A stretch of DNA of 64,000 nt from Parageobacillus thermantarcticus (GCF_900111865.1 NZ_FOJS01000002.1:167580-231579), one strand, 5' to 3'; counted from the first letter of the stretch, positions 46,491 to 55,434 are shown. Notes: generated by a model not told the origin, from the sequence alone. Numbers and translations are program-made.

Positions 46491-47780
46491 GTGACAAAGG
46501 GGAAAACGACGCGCGAACAGTTTTTGATCGTAGTGTTTCTTATATTGGCTATCGCTTTCCTTGGGGAAATGAAAGTAAATCCGTTTAATAATTCGTTCCG
46601 CTTTTCGTTAGGTAGCGCTGTATTTTTTTTCGTGCTTATTTCATTCGCGACGATTTCGCCAATTTTTATTGGTGTTTGTGCAGGATTTTTCGTGGCTGCA
46701 TTTCGCATCTCTCTTGACATGCTGACAGGACAAGCGGCATTGTCCGATAGCCTTCTTGTCCATATACCGGCTGCATTTTACTACATGAATTTCGCGTTGC
46801 TTGCCAGAATCATCAATTTCCGCCGTTTTATGGAGTTTCCGATTCGCGCCGGATTGCTTGGCGCCGTGCTTGATTTTACTTCCAATGCCGTCGAACTTTT
46901 CTTTCGCCATTTCTTTGGCGAGCCATTCGCATTGACATACCAAACCATTGCGATGATATTGTTGTTTAGCATCTTGCGGGGATTCTGCGTCATTGGCCTA
47001 TACAATATTTTGATGATAAGGCATTTGCGAGCCTTAGGTGAAGCACGCCAACAAGAACTTGAACGTCTCGTGATGATCAATACGGGACTATATGAGGAAA
47101 CGTTCTACTTGCAAAAATCAATAGCATACATCGAAGAAATTACTCGGAAAAGTTATGATCTGTACTCACTTCTCGTGGAAGGAAAAAAAGTCGAGCCACA
47201 TTCCGTGCTCTATATCGCCGAGCATATTCATGAAGTAAAAAAAGATGTGCAGCGCATTTTTTCAGGCTTATCGAAGTTAATTGGACAAGAACCGTTGCGG
47301 CGTCGCCTTCCGATCAGCGAACTTTGCGGAATGGTCATGCGCGCTAACAAAAAATACGCCGAATTGTTAGGAAAAAAGATTCAGTTTACTCAAGCGTGCC
47401 ATGTTGATTTATCGACAGATCACGTTTACGCCTTGCTCTCCGTATTAAACAACTTAGTCGCTAACGCCGTGGAAGCCATTCCGTCCTCTGGCTCGATTCA
47501 TCTGCAAGCAAAATTGGAGCAAAGCAATCTCGTTTTTGAAGTGACAGACTCCGGAATAGGCATTGCAAAGGAAGATGCTGACTGGATTTTTCATCCTGGC
47601 TTTACAACAAAATACGATCAACACGGAAACCCATCAACAGGAATCGGTCTCACCCATGCGCGCGACATTGTGCAAAGCCTTCATGGACATATACAGCTTG
47701 TCGGCAGTAAGCCCGGACAAACCACATTTCGTCTGGTCATTCCTACTTGTCAGCTGCTGCGAAAGGAGGAACGCAAGTAA
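46491..47780 (+). CDS. glnK: Membrane sensor histidine kinase GlnK (YcbA-like)
   Basis: A 429-residue kinase with an N-terminal membrane part of about five to six helices (to about residue 180), a short helical segment with I-A-E-H-I-H-E-V-K-K-D that carries the likely phosphorylated His, and an ATPase domain with N-N-L-V-A-N-A-V-E-A and D-S-G-I-G-I-A, G-I-G-L-T-H-A-R. This architecture and partner match B. subtilis GlnK, which senses glutamine. In contrast to B. subtilis, it lies directly after the transporter genes. The start is a GTG; the ribosome site GGTGAAAG is weak. Confidence 0.85.
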   Translation: MTKGKTTREQFLIVVFLILAIAFLGEMKVNPFNNSFRFSLGSAVFFFVLISFATISPIFIGVCAGFFVAAFRISLDMLTGQAALSDSLLVHIPAAFYYMNFALLARIINFRRFMEFPIRAGLLGAVLDFTSNAVELFFRHFFGEPFALTYQTIAMILLFSILRGFCVIGLYNILMIRHLRALGEARQQELERLVMINTGLYEETFYLQKSIAYIEEITRKSYDLYSLLVEGKKVEPHSVLYIAEHIHEVKKDVQRIFSGLSKLIGQEPLRRRLPISELCGMVMRANKKYAELLGKKIQFTQACHVDLSTDHVYALLSVLNNLVANAVEAIPSSGSIHLQAKLEQSNLVFEVTDSGIGIAKEDADWIFHPGFTTKYDQHGNPSTGIGLTHARDIVQSLHGHIQLVGSKPGQTTFRLVIPTCQLLRKEERK

Positions 47781-48691
47781 TGCCACTTCGTTTTTTTCTG
47801 ATTGAGGACGACGCCGTCGTACGAAAAATGCTTGAAAAAATTATTACAGAAAACGAGCTTGGGGAAGTCGTTGGACAAGCGGAAGACGGCTTGGACGTAT
47901 CAGCAGACCAATTATATTCCGTTGACGTGGTGCTTATCGACTTGTTAATGCCGGGACGCGATGGCATTCAAACGATGAAAAAACTAAAAGAGGAAGGGTT
48001 TACTGGACAATTCGTCATGATTTCCCAAGTGGAAAACAAAGAGATGGTTGGACAGGCATACCTTCACGGCGTCGATACGTACATTCAAAAGCCGATTAAC
48101 CGTCACGAAGTGGTGGCGGTGTTGAAGCGGGTAGCGGAACATATCTCGATCTCTCACTCGCTTGATTCGATTCGACAGCTTTTGAAAACGTTAGATCAAG
48201 CAAATACTCCCCCTTCCTCTTTACATCAAAACGAACAAACACAATTGGAACAACAAGCACAACATCTCCTTCTTCTGTTAGGTATTGCTGGGGAGGCAGG
48301 TGCGTCAGATTTATTGCTTATCATGCGCTGGCTGGCGGAAAGAGAAAAACAAGGACAGACGATTCACGAACTGCCTGCTTTAAAAGAATTATATACAGAA
48401 CTTGTGCAGCAAACGCTCGATCTTCATCATGATGAATCAACAATACAAAAAGAAGTTCGCGCTATGGAACAACGCATTCGCCGCATCGTGTTGCAAGCAT
48501 TCACCCATTTATCTTCCCTCGGGCTCACGGACTATACGAATCCTACTTTTGAGCACTTCGCTCCCCGGCTGTTTGATTTTGCTGAAATCCGCAAGCGTAT
48601 GAAAGAGCTCGAAGCGGGAGAAAAAACGACGAAATGCCGAATTAACGTGCGAAAATTTTTAACTGCCTTTTATATGGAAATCAAAAAATAG
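47780..48691 (+). CDS. glnL: Response regulator GlnL (YcbB-like)
   Basis: A 303-residue regulator. The receiver has Asp10-Asp11, the phosphoacceptor Asp54 in V-L-I-D-L-L-M-P-G-R-D-G and Lys in Y-I-Q-K-P-I. The C-terminal part (from about residue 160) is the YcbB domain with helical repeats and a DNA-binding end, not a common wHTH. Its ATG overlaps the glnK stop (TAATG). B. subtilis GlnL activates glutaminase and a glutamine transporter. Here the adjacent glnQHMP genes are the obvious target. Confidence 0.88.
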   Translation: MPLRFFLIEDDAVVRKMLEKIITENELGEVVGQAEDGLDVSADQLYSVDVVLIDLLMPGRDGIQTMKKLKEEGFTGQFVMISQVENKEMVGQAYLHGVDTYIQKPINRHEVVAVLKRVAEHISISHSLDSIRQLLKTLDQANTPPSSLHQNEQTQLEQQAQHLLLLLGIAGEAGASDLLLIMRWLAEREKQGQTIHELPALKELYTELVQQTLDLHHDESTIQKEVRAMEQRIRRIVLQAFTHLSSLGLTDYTNPTFEHFAPRLFDFAEIRKRMKELEAGEKTTKCRINVRKFLTAFYMEIKK

Positions 48692-48916
48692 CTGGGCCTT
48701 GAAGGCAAGTTTTGGAGGGGCCATTATCCCTCCTGTTAGAGGCACTCCAGCAATAATTCTGCGGTAGACAGTCTCCCCTCTCATCTTATTTCCTTCCATC
48801 CCCATCCTTTTTTCTAATAAAAAAAGAGGATAATCAGAACTTGATCGACAAGCTAGTTGATATTCTATTTGTTATATTCCCAAAAAAATCCTTTTTCTAA
48901 TAATAGTTTTCATCAT

Positions 48917-49250
48917 TCATTCTTTTAACAATTTTTCGATTTCCTGTTTTAGTGTTGGGATTTTATTGATTACCACATCCCATACAATGCGATAATTAAT
49001 AAAAAAATAACCATGAATCATCATCGCGCATTCCAGACATTTTTCTCCATTCGATATGCGGATTTGCCTGTCTGATTTGTTCTGGAATGTTTTTTGTCGC
49101 TTCACCAATCACCAATATATTCTTAATAACTGCATCACATACAAGTTCATTATCTAGAAATGCTTCATAGCCCATGTTTTTCGTATATTTCTGTATTTTA
49201 TTGGCTGCTGAAAGAATATCTTCTAAAAAGACTTTAGGATTCCTCTGCAT
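48917..49250 (-). pseudogene. hepT: HepT-like HEPN ribonuclease toxin, frameshifted at its active site
   Basis: The first frame (49250 down to about 49019) encodes M-Q-R-N-P-K-V-F-L-E-D-I-L-S-A-A-N-K-I and reaches S-G-M-R-D. It then goes out of phase in the short GATGATGAT run near 49018-49026. The second frame encodes M-M-I-H-G-Y-F-F-I-N-Y-R-I-V-W-D and the C-terminus. The HEPN motif R-x4-H (R-D-M-M-I-H) is split exactly there, equal to a two-base loss. With the MntA partner overlapping upstream, the pair is a HepT/MntA toxin-antitoxin system with a disarmed toxin, unless ribosomal slippage occurs. Confidence 0.8.
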
Positions 49251-49539
49251 ACTTAGCACTCCTTAAAATACTCGATTTTAATGCTGGTTTAATGTCATCT
49301 AAAATGACTAAATCCACCGGCTTTTGAAAACGATCTTCGAGATGAAATTTTAAATCCATATAGTTGTCGAATGTCATAGCATTATCCACAAATTCCACTA
49401 ACACATCAATGTCACTAAAATCCTTTTGTTCCCCCCGGCTATACGAGCCGAACAAACCAATACGCTTTACACCGTATTTTTCTTTCCATACTCCTAAGTT
49501 TTTGGACAATTCATCAAGTATTTCTTGTTGTGATAACAT
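49234..49539 (-). CDS. mntA: MntA-like nucleotidyltransferase antitoxin
   Basis: A 101-residue minimal nucleotidyltransferase. The polymerase-beta motif G-L-F-G-S-Y-S-R-G-E-Q-K-D-F-S-D-I-D-V-L has the two catalytic aspartates. In this family the protein AMPylates the HepT partner near its active site and so blocks it. The open frame is longer, but a TATAAT at 49577-49582 places transcription start within it, and GGTGAT before the ATG at 49537-49539 fits. Its 3' end overlaps hepT by 17 bases. Confidence 0.82.
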   Translation of the reverse strand: MLSQQEILDELSKNLGVWKEKYGVKRIGLFGSYSRGEQKDFSDIDVLVEFVDNAMTFDNYMDLKFHLEDRFQKPVDLVILDDIKPALKSSILRSAKYAEES

Positions 49540-49726
49540 ATTTATCACCGCCATTTTCTTGATATCTCCTATTTTCATTATAGCATCGTTCTTTTTCATT
49601 ATTCTTCATTAAGATTTGCCAATACGGTAGAGATTCTCTTTCTTCTATCAGCTATTTTTTTACGTTTGTTTTATGAATTCCTCCGTTTAGAGGGAAGAGA
49701 GACTTCGACTTCTATGAAAAAAAGTG

Positions 49727-49748
49727 AAAAACCACCGATATCGGTGGT
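49727..49748 (-). terminator. Terminator of the MurNAc operon
   Basis: On the minus strand ACCACCGATATCGGTGGT, a perfect 18-base palindrome, is followed by TTTTT. It follows mupG. Confidence 0.8.
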
Positions 49749-49756
49749 CATGCGCT

Positions 49757-50827
49757 TTATATGACTTGTACAAGGCGAAACCGTTGCCCTCCTCCGACGT
49801 ACGCAAGGAGAGGAAGGTCTTCTGCGATAATTCGTCCAATCACATTGACTTTATCATCTGCCGGAAGATCCGTTAATGTGATTTGCAGTTCGCCAGCATA
49901 TCTTCCATATCGAATATTATCCATTGTAACACTTCCCTTTTGTCTTTCGATCGTACATGCTGGCTCCATCAAATGCTTTGGCCACAAGAAAGATAAACGG
50001 GATTCGAGCGAGCGAATGACATCCCTTGCCGCATCGCGCCGATTCGTATGAACCGTTTCAATCATGGAAAGCAGTTCATGTTGTTGTATGAGCGGCCGAT
50101 AGCGAAGCGGAATAACGCCATCGCGAAACTCCTTCATTCGCATAAGCGCTTCATCTGTCATGGAACCATCGCCAACAAATACTTTATTTACGCCACAATC
50201 CCGCACTAATTCCGCGTACGCGCAAAGCGGATCAATGTTCCGGTGCGCCTCCAACGTCGGGAGACCTTGATGAAGCGGACCCCGCTTTTCTTTATTTCCC
50301 GGGATAAACGCGGCAATCGTTCGAATTCCTTTTCGGCGCAACATCTTGTTTTTTCGAATGACCGTTTCTTTTGATAGCCCCGTTTCCGGACGCGGATAAA
50401 AATTGTGCCACGCTTCAAGATGATTCCAGTTGACGTCACAAGCAACAAGCTTGTCACATTCTTCCTCCGTCACCGTACTCGCATTGAAAACGACCTTGAT
50501 CTGATGGGAAAGCTGCGCTGCTTCTTCAACGGAAAACCCGTCATCCAACCGGAGCCCTCGGATTCCTGAGCGAACAAGCAAATCGAGATTGTCGCCATCC
50601 ATTCCTATTTTGACCAAAGAAGCCGGGGTAACGTCAGCGACGATCCCGACTTCGTACCGTTTTGCTAACTCCCCAATTTCCTGTAACCGCTTGCGATAAA
50701 TGGCAAGATCATCTTCTGGAATGTGAAGCGATGTAAAAAGTTCCCGACATCCGAAACGATTTGCCTGTTCAAACCTTTTTTCAATTTGATCGATCTGTTC
50801 TGTGAAGTAAAAAGATAGATAAAACAT
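49757..50827 (-). CDS. mupG: 6-phospho-N-acetylmuramidase MupG (DUF871)
   Basis: A 356-residue DUF871 protein. Members cleave MurNAc-6-phosphate-GlcNAc, the phosphorylated disaccharide from cell-wall turnover, as shown for Staphylococcus MupG. A TIM barrel forms the first two-thirds (I-V-A-D-V-T-P-A-S-L, L-R-L-D-D-G-F-S) and a beta domain the last third. The neighbours murP, murQ and murR fix the pathway. Fourteen bases separate it from murP. Confidence 0.88.
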   Translation of the reverse strand: MFYLSFYFTEQIDQIEKRFEQANRFGCRELFTSLHIPEDDLAIYRKRLQEIGELAKRYEVGIVADVTPASLVKIGMDGDNLDLLVRSGIRGLRLDDGFSVEEAAQLSHQIKVVFNASTVTEEECDKLVACDVNWNHLEAWHNFYPRPETGLSKETVIRKNKMLRRKGIRTIAAFIPGNKEKRGPLHQGLPTLEAHRNIDPLCAYAELVRDCGVNKVFVGDGSMTDEALMRMKEFRDGVIPLRYRPLIQQHELLSMIETVHTNRRDAARDVIRSLESRLSFLWPKHLMEPACTIERQKGSVTMDNIRYGRYAGELQITLTDLPADDKVNVIGRIIAEDLPLLAYVGGGQRFRLVQVI

Positions 50828-50841
50828 AATAGCCTCCTGCT

Positions 50842-52197
50842 TTAAATGTTTTCTGCCATTTCTTCTTTGAAGCCGAAGAAATACGTAAAAATGAAGCCAA
50901 ACACGTACGAAATGACTAACCCTATGAAATAAAGAATATATTTATTTCCAGCAATTAACGGAATAAGCGATAGCCCTGATACACCTATCCCAAGCGCGGC
51001 CGTTTTCATCACCGCTTGAAACGCGCCGCCGACCGCCGCGCCGAGGCACGCGGTTAAAAATGGTCTTCCCAATGGCAGCGTGACCCCGTACAACAACGGC
51101 TCGCCAATTCCTAAAAATCCAACTGGCAACGCTCCTTTAATAATGTTGCGAAGCCGCTTGTTTTTCGTTTTGACGAAAATCGCAATCGCCGCTCCCACTT
51201 GGCCTGCACCTGCCATCGCCAAAATCGGAAGAATGGGAGTAGAACCGATTTTATTAATAAATTCCATATGAATTGGTGTCAAGCCGTGATGCAGCCCAAC
51301 CATCACGAGCGGTAAAAACGTTCCCGCCAATACGGCGCCAGCAACCGCACCGCCAATATCCAATACCGCTTTGATTCCGTCCGTAATTCCTAAAGACAAC
51401 CATCCGGCAAGCGGTTGAACGGCAATGAGTGTAAACAAACATACGACTAACACGGTGACAAGCGGCGTTACAATAATATCCACCGCATTCGGAACAAATT
51501 TGCGGACGCGCTTTTCAATGACCGCCATCAGCCACGCTGCCAACATCACTGCAAACAATCCGCCACGCCCCGGCGTAAGCGCTTCCCCAAATAGTTTCAC
51601 ATCAGCAAGCGCCGGGTTAAATACTAAAATTCCGGCGATCGCTCCTAGCACAGGTGTTCCGCCAAACTCTTTTGCCGTATTGAATCCGACTAAAATGCCA
51701 AGCGAAGCGAAAATGCCACCACCAATAATCAATAATAGCTGCAGCCATGTTTCCGTTGGATCGACACCGGCGTTTTTTGCAAAGTTAGCGATTCCGTTAA
51801 TGATTCCTGATGCAACAAGCCCAGGGATAAGCGGGATAAAAATGCTGCCGATTTTGCGCAACAATCGTTTAAACGGCGTTTGGTTACGCTTTTGAATCTC
51901 GGCTTTTTTCTGCGCTGCCATATCTTCTTCGATCACTTCCCCAAGCTCTAACCCCGTCAATTCGCAAAGCGCAGCGGCCACTTTGTTGACCACTCCCGGA
52001 CCGACAACGATTTGCAACGTTTCATCTTCAATGACTCCCATAACACCATCAATCTTCTTAAGTCCTGCAATATCGGCCTTTTGTTGATCATATAGCGACA
52101 CTCTCACTCTCGTCATGCAATGAGCAATGCGCGCAATATTTTCTTTTCCTCCAAGCCGTTCTAACATTTCAATGGCCATTTGTTGTTCCTGCTTCAT
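50842..52197 (-). CDS. murP: PTS enzyme IIBC for N-acetylmuramic acid (MurP)
   Basis: A 451-residue IIBC protein. The IIB domain (1-85) has the phosphorylated Cys in I-A-H-C-M-T-R-V-R-V-S-L; the IIC domain has G-L-V-A-S-G-I-I-N-G and F-L-G-I-G-E-P-L-L-Y-G blocks. There is no IIA domain, so the phosphate must come from another PTS protein, as for E. coli MurP. It imports MurNAc or the MurNAc-GlcNAc disaccharide and phosphorylates it. Confidence 0.92.
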   Translation of the reverse strand: MKQEQQMAIEMLERLGGKENIARIAHCMTRVRVSLYDQQKADIAGLKKIDGVMGVIEDETLQIVVGPGVVNKVAAALCELTGLELGEVIEEDMAAQKKAEIQKRNQTPFKRLLRKIGSIFIPLIPGLVASGIINGIANFAKNAGVDPTETWLQLLLIIGGGIFASLGILVGFNTAKEFGGTPVLGAIAGILVFNPALADVKLFGEALTPGRGGLFAVMLAAWLMAVIEKRVRKFVPNAVDIIVTPLVTVLVVCLFTLIAVQPLAGWLSLGITDGIKAVLDIGGAVAGAVLAGTFLPLVMVGLHHGLTPIHMEFINKIGSTPILPILAMAGAGQVGAAIAIFVKTKNKRLRNIIKGALPVGFLGIGEPLLYGVTLPLGRPFLTACLGAAVGGAFQAVMKTAALGIGVSGLSLIPLIAGNKYILYFIGLVISYVFGFIFTYFFGFKEEMAENI

Positions 52198-52219
52198 TTC
52201 GACCTCTCCCTTTCATTTT

Positions 52220-53116
52220 TTATTGAAGCGCCCGGCGGACAAATCCATTCGCTTTTTGCAGCCGCTCTGTCGCTTCCTCATAGCTGCATTGCAATAAAAT
52301 CATGATAATCGCCGTTTTCACATGCCCTTGCGCCGCTTCGTAATATCGCTCCGCCGTTTCGGCATCGACATCGGCAGCCTGCATAATGATTCGTTTGGCG
52401 CGTTCTTTTAATTTCACGTTTGTCGCCTGCACGTCAACCATTAAGTTTTTATATACTTTTCCGATTCCAATCATGGAAGCAGTGGAAATCATATTTAATA
52501 CCATCTTTTGTGCCGTACCTGCTTTGAGACGGGTCGACCCTGTTAAAATTTCCGGACCTGTTTCCACTTCCACACTGATATCAGCGTATTTACTCATTTC
52601 CGCACCCTTATTGCAGGCAATGCTTCCTGTAGCTGCACCGATTTGTCTGGCGTATCGAAGCCCGCTTATTACATACGGTGTCCGTCCGCTCGCCGCGATG
52701 CCAATAACGATATCTTTCTCCGTTAATCCGATCGACTGCAAATCTTTTACTGCTAATTCTTCATTATCTTCCGCTCCTTCTACTGCGTTTGTGAACGCTT
52801 CCAAACCTCCCGCGATCAACCCTTGCACCATTTCTTTTTCCGTCCCGAATGTCGGCGGGCATTCTACCGCATCTAAAATTCCAAGCCGGCCGCTTGTGCC
52901 AGCTCCCATATAAATGAGTCGACCGCCTTTTCGAAAAGACGCAATCACTTTTTGCACAAGCTTTTCAATTTGTTCTAGCTCTTTCGAAACAGCAATCGCC
53001 ACTGTTTTATCTTCTTCGTTCATCACTTGTAAAATTTCTTCTGTCGTCATTTCGTCTAAGTTCCGTGTTTTGTTGTTTCGTTGTTCGGTTGTTAAGTGTT
53101 CTAGCAATCTTGTCAC
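52220..53116 (-). CDS. murQ: N-acetylmuramic acid 6-phosphate etherase MurQ
   Basis: A 298-residue lyase of the SIS fold that splits the lactyl ether of MurNAc-6-P to give GlcNAc-6-P and lactate. Diagnostic blocks are Y-M-G-A-G-T-S-G-R-L-G-I-L-D-A-V-E-C-P-P-T-F and N-A-V-E-G-A-E-D-N. The catalytic Glu is in A-V-E-C-P-P. Its gene starts a separate transcript after the murR terminator. Confidence 0.95.
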   Translation of the reverse strand: MTRLLEHLTTEQRNNKTRNLDEMTTEEILQVMNEEDKTVAIAVSKELEQIEKLVQKVIASFRKGGRLIYMGAGTSGRLGILDAVECPPTFGTEKEMVQGLIAGGLEAFTNAVEGAEDNEELAVKDLQSIGLTEKDIVIGIAASGRTPYVISGLRYARQIGAATGSIACNKGAEMSKYADISVEVETGPEILTGSTRLKAGTAQKMVLNMISTASMIGIGKVYKNLMVDVQATNVKLKERAKRIIMQAADVDAETAERYYEAAQGHVKTAIIMILLQCSYEEATERLQKANGFVRRALQ

Positions 53117-53217
53117 CTTCTTCGTCTTTTTTTGAAATTTAATTTCTTAATTTTATTATATAATTATGAAATAAAATATCAATGTATTCTTATATTTTCA
53201 AAAAATTTTATATAAAC

Positions 53218-53243
53218 AAAAAAACGGGCATCGACTGCCCGCT
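53218..53243 (-). terminator. Terminator of murR
   Basis: On the minus strand CGGGCA / TGCCCG with a five-base loop is followed by TTTTTTTG. It separates murR from the murQPG genes. The AT-rich 100 bases that follow, up to murQ, contain ATTTTAT/ATAAAAT arms that could be an operator. Confidence 0.8.
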
Positions 53244-53257
53244 TCCATAAACGCAAT

Positions 53258-54118
53258 TTATCTCCGCAACCGAACCACTTCTTCTCTTGTTTCATGAAAT
53301 TTATCCAAAACAAGGCTTCCCATTCGGTGGAACGTAATTAAATAAAGCGCGTCAATGATATTCAGTTGCGTCATTCGTGATGCCATACTTCCGATGCGAT
53401 GATCTTGCTCGACATCCGGAAGGCATAGCTTGATATTCGCCTCCTTATACAATGGTGACGACGTATCGAGTTTAGTGATGGCAATCACCGTGGCATCTTG
53501 TTTTTTGGCGAATCTCGCAATTTCCAGCACATCTTTTGTTCTTCCTGATGTGGAAATCGCGACAAACACATCCCCTTTCTCTAAATTCGCGACAAGCGGA
53601 AGCATTGTATGAAAATCGGGAGACATCGCCGACACATAGCCTAGTTTCGTAAATTTGTAACACGCATCCATCGCGGAAGCTGCCGAACCCCCGACGCCGT
53701 AAAATAAAATTTTGCCCGCCTTCGCAATCGCTTCCGCCGCTTTTTCCAACTCGCGTTTATCAATCGTCGTCGTCGTCGCTTCGACCGCCGCTTTGTTGAC
53801 ATAGGTCACTTTATTGAATAAGTCGTACGGAGTATCTTGCTTTTCGATGATCGAAAAATCGTTAATGTTCATATCCGCAATCGTCAATTCACGTACAAGC
53901 GCCAGTTTTAGCGCCGTAAAGCTGCCGATGCCGATCGCTTTGCAAAAGCGAACGACGCTTGCTTCACTCGCTCCCGCGTTTCTCGACAATTCCTTCGTCG
54001 TCATATTCGGCACAAGTTCCGCATGTTCCATAATATACGTTGCAATCTTTTTTTCCGCCCGTGAAAATCGTTCCATTTGATTTTCAATTTTCGCTAAAAT
54101 ACTCAGCTGCTTCATCAT
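53258..54118 (-). CDS. murR: RpiR-family regulator MurR
   Basis: A 286-residue regulator with an N-terminal helix-turn-helix (A-S-E-A-S-V-V-R-F-C-K-A-I-G) and a C-terminal SIS sugar-phosphate domain (L-F-Y-G-V-G-G-S-A-A-S-A, A-I-S-T-S-G-R-T-K-D). The neighbouring murQ, murP and mupG genes identify it as the MurNAc-6-P-responsive repressor. Adjacent ATG codons at the start leave one residue of uncertainty. Confidence 0.9.
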   Translation of the reverse strand: MMKQLSILAKIENQMERFSRAEKKIATYIMEHAELVPNMTTKELSRNAGASEASVVRFCKAIGIGSFTALKLALVRELTIADMNINDFSIIEKQDTPYDLFNKVTYVNKAAVEATTTTIDKRELEKAAEAIAKAGKILFYGVGGSAASAMDACYKFTKLGYVSAMSPDFHTMLPLVANLEKGDVFVAISTSGRTKDVLEIARFAKKQDATVIAITKLDTSSPLYKEANIKLCLPDVEQDHRIGSMASRMTQLNIIDALYLITFHRMGSLVLDKFHETREEVVRLRR

Positions 54119-54333
54119 GTTTATTCTTCCTCTCTATCCGGCGTCACATTTAATTTAATGTTACCATGCATCCGCTATCAAAAGAAAGCGGAACATGATG
54201 TTTGGAAATACTTAGAAACATCGCTAAGATGAAGATGGAAAAAGAAAAGAATATACTTGTTTCCTCTGTTTCATGATTTCTTTTCGGAACTAACGCATTC
54301 TTAACTCAAAAAATTTTTATTTTAAATAAAAAA

Positions 54334-54350
54334 TATTTGAATTCAAGATA
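54334..54350. promoter_or_regulatory. MarR/MhqR-like palindrome at the yceI promoter
   Basis: TATTTGAATTCAAGATA is a near-palindrome around GAATTC and resembles sites of Bacillus MhqR-type regulators (arms close to TATCTCGA). It overlaps the region 46-62 bases before yceI. No such regulator gene is present in this window. Confidence 0.4.
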
Positions 54351-54395
54351 CTTTTCGGTTATGATTATATCAAAACAAAAGGAGGAAAACGAAAC

Positions 54396-54923
54396 ATGGC
54401 AAATTTTCAATTAGACAAAGTTCATAGTTCCATATCTTTTCAAGTAAAGCATATGATGGTTGCTAAAGCAAAAGGAGAGTTCAACGAATTTGATATTAAA
54501 GTGGAAGGTGATGTCAATCAGCTTGAATCTTCAAAAGTGGAAGCAACTATTCAAGCCGCTTCGATTGACACAAAAAACGAAGACAGGGACAACCACCTTC
54601 GTTCAGCTGACTTTTTCGATGTGGAAAATTATCCAACGATTACGTTTATCAGCGATTCAGTTAAAAAAGTTTCCGATCATGAGTATGAAGTAACAGGACG
54701 ATTAACGATTAAAGATGTGACAAAAACAGAAACGTTCAAAGTTGAGTTCAACGGACAGTCCAAAAATCCGATGACTGGAAGCATCGTAGTTGGCTTTGAT
54801 GTCGAAGGAAAAATTAATCGCGAAGATTACGGCTTAACATGGAATGCGGCTCTTGAAACAGGCGGATTTCTAGTCGGAAAAGAAGTAAAAATATTCGGAA
54901 GCTTCGAATTTATTATTAGCTAA
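54396..54923 (+). CDS. YceI-family lipocalin-like protein
   Basis: A 175-residue YceI-domain protein: F-Q-L-D-K-V-H-S-S-I-S-F-Q-V-K-H-M at the start and A-D-F-F-D-V-E-N-Y-P-T-I-T-F in the middle are typical. Members bind isoprenoid or amide ligands in a beta barrel. There is no signal peptide, so this one is cytoplasmic. AAAGGAGG lies seven bases before the ATG. In Bacillus and Staphylococcus, relatives respond to thiol or quinone stress, which would agree with the palindrome upstream. Confidence 0.9.
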   Translation: MANFQLDKVHSSISFQVKHMMVAKAKGEFNEFDIKVEGDVNQLESSKVEATIQAASIDTKNEDRDNHLRSADFFDVENYPTITFISDSVKKVSDHEYEVTGRLTIKDVTKTETFKVEFNGQSKNPMTGSIVVGFDVEGKINREDYGLTWNAALETGGFLVGKEVKIFGSFEFIIS

Positions 54924-54935
54924 CCTCTTCTGCCA

Positions 54936-54975
54936 AACGCCCTTAGCCTTGACAGTCGAGCTAAGGGCGTTGATT
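54936..54975 (+). terminator. Terminator of the yceI gene
   Basis: AACGCCCTTAGC / GCTAAGGGCGTT, a 12-base stem with a 12-base loop, is followed by TGATTGTTGT. Confidence 0.7.
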
Positions 54976-55394
54976 GTTGTAAGTTCTTCCCTATTAATTC
55001 AATGTTTTAACAAACAGAACGGGCTCTTTGGCATTCGCCCATCAAAATGCATAAGCTACTCGCATAACATTTGTTTATTGCAAAAATTAAAGTGCAGAGA
55101 TGTGCAAAATTTTTATACAAATGGTTATGCAGAGGAGCTTTACATGGAGGGGCAGTCGTGATAACCTGTTTGGGGTGGCTGCAGAGGCTCCATGTCAAGC
55201 CCTCAATAGCGAGAATTCAAATTGAATTTTTATGCAATATAAACGAATTTATATACTGCAATACTCTGCACTTTTTCCTTGAAAAAAAACATCCTTAGGT
55301 TCACTCCCGTTCATTCCACGCATTCTTTGTTGTTTCGCGAAATATTCCAGTTTGTCGTTAATGAATGGCGTCCGTTTTCTCCTTTTTTCTTACG
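54976..55394. other. Gene-free interval with a long hairpin and TATGCA-type repeats
   Basis: About 420 bases between convergent genes with no believable ORF. GCTTTACATGGAG (55137-55149) pairs with CTCCATGTCAAGC (55188-55200) with one mismatch, enclosing a G-rich 38-base loop. GCATAAC (55062-55068) and GTTATGC (55124-55130) form a second pair just outside. TTTTTATACAAA and TTTTTATGCAATATAAA are similar AT-rich blocks on either side. A structured RNA or a decayed element is possible; I recognise neither. Confidence 0.4.
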
Positions 55395-55434
55395 AAAAAT
55401 GAAGGGAGCCAGTCCAACTCCCTTCATTTTTTTC
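55395..55434 (-). terminator. Terminator of amiE
   Basis: AAAATGAAGGGAG / CTCCCTTCATTTT forms a 13-base stem followed by further A/T runs on both sides. It follows amiE on the minus strand. Confidence 0.85.
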
